From: Suillus spraguei
Lineage: Eukaryota; Basidiomycota; Agaricomycetes; Boletales; Suillaceae
Length of the DNA: 24,802 nucleotides
Direction of reading: 5' to 3'
Assembly: GCA_016800925.1 (NCBI GenBank)
Contig: JABCPU010000831.1
Location: 1 to 24,802, forward strand
The notes beneath the pieces were generated by a model that searched no databases, was not told the origin of the DNA, and was given only the letters and a program-made list of their open reading frames with translations. The number at the start of each line of letters is the position of its first letter. The first letter of the stretch is position 1. The translations under genes and the position numbers were made by a program. Shown here piece after piece: positions 17,925 through 24,802 of this stretch.

Positions 17925-18396
17925 TGTTACAATCATATGTACCCCTATTCATTTTCGTCTCATCTTTACCTTGTATATTACGTAACATGACTCTGACTCA
18001 TATGCTCAACGCATCTGTACTATAGCTGCCTTCCTTCTTTGGATACGCACTTACATTCTCATGTCTCTCTTGGTCCATGCGCACATATTGGCTTATTTAA
18101 GCACATTGTATTACACTTGTATACTTTACTTTAATCTTACTGGGTTTTACCTGGAATATCCTTCGCTTAGGTCTCCAACCTAAGTCGTCTGAATCGTCTC
18201 TAAGTCTAAGCACTCCTTAGTCTTAGTCTCTATTCTGCTGATCGTCTTAGAGTTGCGACTCTTCGACTGAACCCTTGATCCTACTCAGAATACTTCCTTG
18301 TAGTAATCCTCATTCTCTTTTGAACGTAGTCAAACTTCCCAGCAGACTGTCTGTGTCTTATCAATGTCGCTGGTGACGCCACCCCAGTTCGTAACA
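17925..18396 (+). repeat. 5' LTR of E2 (472 bp)
   Basis: It starts TGTTACAATC and ends TTCGTAACA, like the E1 LTR, and aligns with it throughout with small indels (for example after CTTGTA in the R-upstream part). The U3/R boundary is predicted at 18128. The LTR is followed at once by the self-priming site, so it is the left LTR of E2. Confidence 0.93.
18094..18138 (+). promoter_or_regulatory. LTR promoter: TATA-like box and predicted transcript 5' end
   Basis: TATTTAA at 18094-18100 lies 34 bp before ACTTTAATCTT (18128-18138). The same spacing occurs in the E1 LTR (1429 and 1463). In self-priming elements the transcript starts with the bases complementary to the primer-binding site, so 18128 is the predicted first base of the mRNA and of R. 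The TATA distance fits an RNA polymerase II start there. Confidence 0.7.
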
Positions 18397-18397
18397 A

Positions 18398-18408
18398 AAG
18401 ATTAAAGT
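18398..18408 (+). promoter_or_regulatory. Self-priming primer-binding site of E2 (11 nt)
   Basis: AAGATTAAAGT starts two bases after the last LTR base (one intervening A) and is the exact reverse complement of ACTTTAATCTT in the LTR (18128-18138, also 1463-1473 in E1). There is no TGG start expected of a tRNA primer site. Schizosaccharomyces pombe Tf1 primes reverse transcription with the first 11 nt of its own mRNA; the length, place and complementarity here match that scheme. The rest of the leader (18409-18531) shows no further feature. Confidence 0.85.
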
Positions 18409-18531
18409 CCTTCGATCACAGACTACTCAGTCTCTGACCCCACCTCCTTGAAACTTGATAAAGCCCTAACGGACAGCAAGACCGCGCGTGTAGGCACCAA
18501 GAAAGTATAACTCACCAGATGAGTCATCATC

Positions 18532-19362
18532 ATGGCTACCACCAAAGAATTTGAATATAAAATTGGTCTCCCAACCGGTTTTGATGGAGATTGCGACAAC
18601 TCCCTGGAATTCATCCAATCATGCAATTTGTACTTCGACATCAATGAAAAGCTTTACACCGCCGATAAGCAGAAAATCATTTTCATTACATCCTTCATGA
18701 CCGAGAAGAATGCCAAATCTTGGAAAGAACAATTCCTCGCTCACACTCAATCAACCGACACTTCTGGACAAAAAGTTGGCTATGGGACGTTGAAAGATTT
18801 CATGAAAAGTTTCAACAAAGCTTTCAAACCAGTGGATACTAAAGGAACTGCATTAACAAAGCTTAGGGACCTCAAGCAAGGAACTGGTGATCTCCACACT
18901 TACATCGCTGACTTTGGGGCACTTGCGGCTAAGGCCCATATCACTGACGACACAATGAAGATTCAGTTCTTCCAAGATGGCCTCAACCTAGGTATCCTAA
19001 CCAAACTCTTCATGCCAGGCGATGTCTCAGAAGTATTCCACAATGTTGTACTGCAATGCATTTCCATTGATAACTCCCACCAACGCCTTCTGGTGTTACG
19101 AGCACGTCATGCTCCACAGAAGAAGAAGAACTATGGAAATGCGCGTTACATGCCAAGTCGAGATTCAAACGCAATGGTAGTAGATCAAATCTTCAATATG
19201 GAAAGATCCGAGTGTATGAAAAAGGGACAATGCTTTGGATGCAAGAAGACTGGACACCGTATTCATAATTGTCCTGAAAGGAAGAAGAAGACTCCGCTTC
19301 GTCAAACCGAAGTCAAAGACGAAGAAGACGAAACCATGAGGCAGATCATACAGGATTTTTAA
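18532..19362 (+). CDS. E2 Gag (276 aa), capsid-like domain and zinc knuckle
   Basis: Intact from the ATG at 18532 to TAA 19360-19362. The N-terminal two thirds (about 15-200) is a retrotransposon gag/capsid-like fold by pattern: PTGFDGDCDNSLEFIQSCNL, then KNAKSWKEQF, then FMKSFNKAFKPVDTKGTALTKLRDLKQG. The conserved NAMVVDQI linker precedes a zinc knuckle CX2CX4HX4C (residues 234-247), then a basic and an acidic tail. It would form the particle and package RNA. It is smaller than E3 Gag and not closely related. It survives although the downstream pol is broken many times. Codon phase places pol at -1. Confidence 0.92.
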   Translation: MATTKEFEYKIGLPTGFDGDCDNSLEFIQSCNLYFDINEKLYTADKQKIIFITSFMTEKNAKSWKEQFLAHTQSTDTSGQKVGYGTLKDFMKSFNKAFKPVDTKGTALTKLRDLKQGTGDLHTYIADFGALAAKAHITDDTMKIQFFQDGLNLGILTKLFMPGDVSEVFHNVVLQCISIDNSHQRLLVLRARHAPQKKKNYGNARYMPSRDSNAMVVDQIFNMERSECMKKGQCFGCKKTGHRIHNCPERKKKTPLRQTEVKDEEDETMRQIIQDF

Positions 19363-19400
19363 ATTGGAGAAACAAGGATTCGATGTATGTTTCTCCCAAT
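19356..19400 (+). promoter_or_regulatory. Candidate -1 frameshift region at the E2 gag/pol junction
   Basis: gag ends GAT TTT TAA. A T run (19356-19360) precedes and enters the stop, and the -1 frame is open from there into the protease. Immediately downstream ATTGGAGAAAC (19363-19373) pairs with GTTTCTCCCAAT (19389-19400), 11 bp with one bulged C and a 15-nt loop. The T TTT TAA string is not a canonical heptamer because the A site is a stop, and the spacer is short (0-3 nt), so this may be a mutated or unusual version. Reinitiation at the ATG at 19383, inside the loop, is the alternative. Confidence 0.55.
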
Positions 19401-20249
19401 GTATTACTAAGACTTGTACGTGCTGTAGGTGAAAGAAAAGAACTTTGTATCCCTATCACCCTTCACTCACGCACTCGCTTAAAATATGTCGACACTACCG
19501 CTGTTATCGATTCTGGCGCAGCAGGAACGTTCATTTCCAAAGAGTTTGTGAAACTCCATCAAATCACACAACGAAAACTTAAAACACTATGGCGGATGGA
19601 ACTCTTATCAAAGGAGGGCCGATCACGCATTACTGTCTCCTAGTGGTAAAAATTGATGAACGAACCATGTATGGAAAGTTCAATATCACTAAACTTGGAC
19701 GAAGAGATCAAATCCTCCTGGGAATCCCGTGGTTACGCACCATGAACCCAAGTATAGATTGGGCCGCTGAAACACTTGTCCTTCCCTGAACAACGAAGTC
19801 TGACGAAATTGAACTCGACCTAGATACAGATTGGAAGAAGAACGGGCTACCCCCAGCTTTTCATGGCCACCCCAAAAGATGGCAAAATTCACGACTTCTG
19901 AAACCTGTCGTCAGTCCCTCCATTAACATTCCTGACGAGTTCATAATCGACGACCCCCCTCCACAAGTAAAACTACCCCAGCGTTTCCCATCACCCATTC
20001 CTTGTGTAGTAAAACAAAAGAAAGAATCTGAACCAGAATTTCGACCACCCCCATCACAACCCATTGAACAATGACCACTTGAGGAACAATGACAAGGAAA
20101 ATGGAAACCTGACAATGATCTTGGAGGAAGAGCTCATAATATCCGAAGTTGACTAAATACTTCGTTACCACCCAAGCTGACTACCCCTCCTATCGAAGAA
20201 ATTCCCGATCAGGACGAACCCATTATGACCGCAATACCTACTGAAGACG
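19363..20249 (+). pseudogene. E2 pol: protease and linker (frameshifted)
   Basis: The frame opening at 19363/19383 reads a retropepsin-like site, YVDTTAVIDSGAAGTFISKE (DSG active-site triad), to about 19585. There the frame moves (continuing MADGTLIKGGPITHY from 19589) and runs through LLGIPWLRTMNPSIDW, the usual protease C-terminal segment. Stops follow at 19787-19789 (TGA) and 20072-20074 (TGA) in the linker before RT. The linker is rich in Pro and charged residues and has no domain. Confidence 0.85.
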
Positions 20250-21860
20250 ATGAACAATTCAATACAATGCAGGATGTTTGGCATGCACCGGAAGTATGAA
20301 ATTTCTTCTTACAAGCTCGGAGACAGAGAATTCCTTGTGGAGTATGACATCGACGGAACTACCATGAGAATCATTGATGAAGTATCCATGGATACACCTC
20401 TCACACGTGATGGAACTTCTCGACTTGAACAACTCCCTAACTACTCTACAATCTCACTCCCTCCTCCGAAATACAGTAATAAAGCTCAGGAATTCGCCAT
20501 GGATGAAAAGGAAAAGAAAAAGAAGTCCTTTGAAGAATTAGTCCCAGAATATTTGCACGACTTTGTGGATGTCTTTGCTAAAGACGGACTGAACAAACTA
20601 CCCCCAAACGCCCTGGTATTGATCATTGGATTGATACTAAACCTGGTTTTATCCCTCACACATCTAAGGTTTACCCGTTATCGGAAAAAGAACGCGCTGC
20701 TGTTAAAACATTTATCAATGAAAATGTTGCGAAAGGTTTCATCTCAGAATCGAAGTCACCCCAAGCTAGTGGCTTCTTCTTTGTGGGAAAGAAGAGTGGA
20801 GATTGCGTCCCTTCAAGATCATCACTACATCAATGATTGGACGGTCAAGAATGCTTATCTGCTCCCACTTCCCATCTCCCTTGTCGCACGCCTTCACAAC
20901 CACAATTCTTTATGAAAAATGGATATCGGTCCGGTTATAATAACATTTCATCCATCCCAGATGATCGCTGGAAAGCAGCATTTACTACGGAATTCGGCCT
21001 CTTTGAACCGAATATCATGTTCTTCGGCCTTTGCAATTCACCGGCAACTTCCAAGCTATATCAATCAACCTTCCAGCAGGAAATCAATGAAGGATGGATG
21101 GTTATTTACATGGACGAATCCTGATCTTCTCACAACAATGGCAGAACACGCGAACAGGACCAGCGAGTTTTGATGAAGATACGAAAAGAACACTTATTCC
21201 TGAAACCGGAAAATGTACCTTGATGCAGAAGAAGTGGAGTACCTCGGAATGATAATTGCCTGGACAAGTGGCTATGGATACCGCCAAAACAAAGGAATCG
21301 CCAAATGGCCAACCCAAAATCAGTAAAAGATGTCTGGTCATTCCTCGGTTTCTGCAACTTCTACCGCACCTTCATTTCCCATTACTCCAATATCGCACAA
21401 CCTCTTATCAATCTCACAAAAAAGATAATCCCTTCCTATGGACAACTCAATATCAGGACACCTTTCAAGATCTCAAGGAACGATTCATCAACAGCCGTAC
21501 TTCACAATCCAGACCCATCCTGGCAATTTGCGGTCGCAACTATGCTTCTCTTGTGCAACAGGAGTGTCCTATTGCAAACCGACAAAAGGCGATCTATCAT
21601 CCATGTGCCTACTTGTCTCAGTCATTAAACCCGGCGGAGCGTAACTATCAATTTTCGATTGGAAGTTACTTGCATCATCCGTGCATTAAATGAATGGCGT
21701 TATTATCTTGAAGGAAGCACCCATACCATCCTTATCTTCACGACCACAAAAATCTGCTATACTTCCATACTGCACAAAGTTAACACGACGTCAAGCTCAC
21801 TGGCAATTGACGTTATCACTCTTTGACATCAATTACATCATGTTGCGGGTGCTAAACTAG
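20250..21860 (+). pseudogene. E2 pol: reverse transcriptase and RNase H (multiply frameshifted)
   Basis: The pieces of a Ty3/gypsy RT are spread over all three frames. 20250 onward holds [20 protein letters not shown]; after about 20615 the continuation is in another frame ([20 protein letters not shown]); after about 20800 it shifts again ([17 protein letters not shown]); then SGYNNISS and DRWKAAFTTEFGLFEP near 20930-21010. The catalytic box is hit directly: the frame reads VIYMDE then a stop at 21121, one base short of the YMDD codons. 21305 onward has [20 protein letters not shown] (thumb), with RNase H fragments to about 21860. It is not functional. Confidence 0.88.
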
Positions 21861-23224
21861 CTGCTCCGATGCTCTCTCACATCGCCTGGATCATGATGAC
21901 AGTTCTCGAGATAATGAGATGCCATACTTCTCCTGATTCCCTGTTCGTCTGGCTTATCGACAATGATCTACTTGATGTATTAGCAACCTCTGACCCTTGG
22001 ATGACCCTGTATTCAAAACTGCATTGGAGCATTATGGCATTTTTCTTCTTCCTATGAAGTTGGCATTGTCCAATTGGAAGATTGATCATGACGTACTCTA
22101 TTTCAAGAACCGCGCTTACATTCCTCCCGCCCATCGCGCTGCCATCCTTAATCGTTATCATGATCACATCACTGCTGGTCATCCTGGTCATTTCAAAACT
22201 GAAGAACTCGTTAAACGGGAAGCTTGGTGGCCCTCTATGGGTGCTTACATCCGTAAATATGTTGAGGGTTGCGCCCTTTGTCAGCAAATGAAGTTGGACA
22301 TGCATCTGGTCCGCCCTCCCCTTTTACCCATCCCTTCCTCTGCTTCCCACCCCTTTTTGCAGATCTCCGTCGACCTGATCACTGACCTCCCGTATCAGGG
22401 GGCTTTGATAGTATCATGGTCGTGGTGGACCATGGCCTTATGAAGGGGGTAATTATCATCCCTTGCCTTAAAACCATTTCTGAAGGCATTGCCAAATTAT
22501 TTTTGAAACATGTATGTCGCCGATTTGGACTCCATGACAAAGTCATCTCCGATCATGGCCCACAGTTCCTATCTCATTTCTCAAAGGAACTTGCCCGACT
22601 CCTCGACTATACCATCGCTCCATCTACGGCTTATCACCCCCAGACTGATGGTCAAACTGAGCAACTTAATCAAGAATTGGAAACATATTTGCGAATCTAC
22701 TGCCGCAACAACCCTGGAGATTGGATAGAACATCTCCCTATTGCCGAATTCATCCACAATCATCGAAAACATGATGCCCGAAATGCTTCGCCATTCTTTC
22801 TCATGATGGGATACAAACCTCACACCATTCCCCATTTAATCCCTGATTCTACTGTACCAGCAGCGGAAGATCAAGTCCGATCTCTGCAGAAGATCCGAGA
22901 AGAAGCCATCGCATGCCACAATATTGCTATGCAAACAATGGCAGAATGATCCCGAGGAGATAAGTACCAACCATGGAAGATCAGAGATAAGGTTTGGCTA
23001 TCTGCTGCTAATCTTAGACTCAAACTCCCATCGTGAAAACTTGCACCAAAGCGATACAAACCTTTCCTGATCACTAATGTCTTATCGCCTATCATGTTCA
23101 CACTCAAACTCCCTCCGCAATGGAAAATTCACCCCACTTTCCACGCTTCTATGTTATCGTCCTATAGTGAAACCGACGTACACGCCCGAACTTCCTCGAA
23201 CTGCCACCTGATATCATAGAAGAA
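21861..23224 (+). pseudogene. E2 pol: integrase (zinc finger and DDE core, broken)
   Basis: 21997-22443 has the HHCC finger (RYHDHITAGHPGHFKTEELV, then YVEGCALCQQ) and the first catalytic Asp in SVDLITDLP. A shift at about 22400 moves the core to the frame of 22416-22949: VISDHGPQF (second Asp) and DGQTEQLNQELE (Glu), with 35 residues between Asp and Glu. A TGA (22947-22949) and another at about 23035 interrupt the C-terminal part, which continues with DKVWLSAANL and FHASMLSSY. Both TGA codons sit where Arg would fit. Confidence 0.88.
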
Positions 23225-23392
23225 GAAGAAGAAGAAGAATATGAAGTAGAAGCAATTCTTTCTCACAAAGAAATCGGCAATCGCCGATGCTATCTTGTCT
23301 CTTGGAAAGGATACTCATCGGGAGATAATGAATGGATCTCCGAAAAGAATTTAGCAAACTCCGCAAGGATCTTGACCGCTTATAAGAAATGA
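23225..23392 (+). pseudogene. E2 pol C-terminus: chromodomain
   Basis: A GAA-repeat-encoded Glu run is followed by YEVEAILSHKEIGNRRCYLV and SWKGYSSGDNEWISEKNL, a complete chromodomain core (Y, W and W aromatic positions), ending AYKK and TGA at 23390-23392. The domain itself is uninterrupted, but the upstream pol is broken. The stop overlaps an ATG (ATGA at 23389-23392), and the ATG of ORF3 follows one base later. Confidence 0.88.
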
Positions 23393-23393
23393 C

Positions 23394-24802
23394 ATGCTCT
23401 TTGAATTCGAATCAGCCCCATAAACCATTCAATATGACCTCTTTGCAAATTCTTCATTCCCCACTGCCTACATTCACCCTGTCACTGAAGAAACTTATAC
23501 CACCACTGACTACTATGCCGACCTCATCAGAAACATTGACGGAAACTCCTTCATTGAAGCCGCCCTCCTCTGCCCTGGACACGCAACCGAGATTGAAAAG
23601 ATCCTTACCGGCAAGGATGCGTTTGTCACTATCTTCCTCACCAACATCATCTGCACAGCTGCCCTCATCAAAACCATATGCCACAACGTTCAAGATGATG
23701 CTATCCGTCAACAAATCTTACACTGCCAGAAACGCATTCGCTTTTACGGGCTGCTTCTCCTTCCCAATTCTTTTAAGGCTGATGTTGAGACGGCTATTCA
23801 CATCATGGCCGAGCGTCGAGCAGGTGTGGCGAGACCTCCCTCTCCGCAAAGAGATCCACTCCCAATTCCTGCTCCTTCCACCCGTGATTCGGGCACTCAT
23901 TCTAATATCGCTGCCCTTACTGGCTTACTTGCTGCTGTTCAGGAAGCAAATAACACAGCTGATGCCATCATCGGAGAACTTGAAGGAGCAACGGTCGATT
24001 CTAGAGAAGCGAGAGGATTGGTAGCTCGCCTAATTGACGCAATTCATCATTACGAAACGCAACCCACACCATCGCCAATCAACACTACTGCCACGCTTGA
24101 GGAGGACACAGAACCTCCTCATCTATTCACTGAATGCCGTGCCACGCACGAAAAAGCGGCCGTAACTAATGCACTACATAATGAGCCTGTCGAAGTAAAT
24201 GCACTCAGTCAGCTTTTGAAAGACCTTCATATCCATCCTCCTATGGTCGTCCCTCGTGTTCTCAATTCTACCATCCCTGTCCTTATAGAAGCTCTAGGAC
24301 CCACAACTTCCTCAGACCCAGACAAACTGCTAGCTGCAGCCGTCGTGACACCAGCGCACTCTATTTATACCATTGATGATCACCAAATCAACGACATTTG
24401 CTCTAGCAACAAGCGCGCCCTTAAACGTATTACTCGCAAATGAGGAAAGAAACGCACACGATCTACAAGTCCCCACCGCCGTATCATCGCTCCAACTCCA
24501 CTGTGGAAGGCGAAACTCCAACCCTGATGAAAACATGAAATGCCGCATCTGTGGACTACCCAGGCATCACCAGAAGAATTGCACGGAGTACCAGTGCAGG
24601 GTTTGTCAATATTGTCGCCCACCCACTTATCCATCTATTGTCCTCAACGAGTCGGAACTCCCCCCTTCACCTTAACCTGGAAAGATGATGGGTTCTACGA
24701 TGCACTTCGTTCTTGGGAATGACAGCTTGATGATGAAAGGACTCAAGCAGCGGCTAGGTGAGATTCTAAATGACATGCTGGTGCTGAAGAAAGCTGAGTA
24801 TA
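23394..24802 (+). pseudogene. ORF3 of E2: degraded zinc-knuckle protein, right end off-window
   Basis: The ATG at 23394 follows the pol stop after a single base. The frame reads MLFEFESAP and then TAA (23421-23423). After that it is open for over 300 codons with the same ADVETAIHIMAERRAGVARP segment as E1 ORF3, to a TGA at 24441-24443. The zinc-knuckle part continues in another frame (CRICGLPRHHQKNC, CRVCQYC) and is then broken again (a TGA near 24720 follows SWE). The first about 120 codons (DYYADLIRNIDGNSFIEAAL, then KDAFVTIFLTNIICTAALIK) give the N-terminal region missing from E1. The intact protein would be about 530 residues. Order, homology and position show that ORF3 is a regular part of this element family. 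Confidence 0.82.

Larger units (their letters stand above)
17925..24802 (+). mobile_element. E2: Ty3/gypsy chromovirus with an extra 3' ORF, nearly complete, degraded
   Basis: Order on the plus strand: 5' LTR (17925-18396), self-priming site (18398-18408), gag (18532-19362), pol in broken frames (PR, RT, RNase H, IN, chromodomain, ending 23392), then ORF3 (from 23394) to the window end. Aligning the last bases with E1 (both end in a ..GTATA word, E1 1150) puts the 3' LTR about 110 bp beyond the window, which gives a full length near 7.5 kb. Only gag is intact. It inserted directly after the chromodomain fossil; GCTGT (17920-17924) precedes the LTR and would be the left target duplication. Confidence 0.92.

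Noticed and set aside
1260..18396. E1 and E2 LTRs as the two ends of one 17-kb element
   Set aside because: The left LTR is preceded by a polypurine tract and the right LTR followed by a primer site, so they face away from each other as ends of two separate elements, and they differ at many positions.

Overview
The window reads as repeat-rich, gene-poor DNA from a filamentous basidiomycete, most likely an Agaricomycete. The reasons are: three chromodomain-bearing Ty3/gypsy retroelements (chromoviruses) plus a fossil of a fourth; a remnant of the CxC2 cysteine cluster that accompanies KDZ (Kyakuja-Dileera-Zisupton) transposases; introns of about 50-65 nt; and three spliced genes resembling lineage-expanded Agaricomycete families of unknown function. 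The species cannot be named from the sequence. No RNA gene, CRISPR array or ordinary housekeeping gene was recognised.

Layout. 1-1734 is the 3' end of element E1 (+): an intact zinc-knuckle ORF3, a polypurine tract and a 475-bp LTR. 1735-2054 is an unresolved linker. 2055 to about 8900 is element E3 (-): intact gag, a -1 frameshift signal, and a pol broken by stops, two frameshifts and a nested solo LTR (3456-4420). 8822 to about 9510 is a KDZ CxC2 gene remnant (-), apparently truncated by E3. 9863-11723 is spliced gene A (+). 11841-12217 is a 191-bp tandem duplication. 12216-13232 is spliced gene B (-), divergent from gene C (+, 13452-15260) across a 219-bp spacer. 15420-16960 is a two-level satellite and 17090-17510 a GCCCACC minisatellite. 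17580-17901 is a chromodomain fossil. 17925 to the window end is element E2 (+), of the same family as E1: 5' LTR, self-priming site, intact gag, broken pol ending in a chromodomain, and a broken ORF3.

How it works together. E1 and E2 define a chromovirus family with order LTR-gag-pol(PR-RT-RNase H-IN-chromodomain)-ORF3-LTR. Its LTR contains an 11-nt sequence exactly complementary to the 11 nt just after the LTR, which predicts Tf1-type self-primed reverse transcription. ORF3 is an extra downstream gene with two zinc knuckles; it starts 1 nt after the pol stop. E3 is a different chromovirus whose gag and pol are joined by a textbook -1 frameshift cassette: A AAA AAT heptamer, 5-nt spacer and a perfect 10-bp stem.

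Decay is widespread. Many in-frame stops are TGA where an Arg CGA codon would fit (CpG to TpG), in E3, E2, the KDZ remnant and gene B. Genes A and C carry apparent frameshifts. The gags of E2 and E3 and ORF3 of E1 remain open. All family calls come from reading translations by eye; no database search was run.
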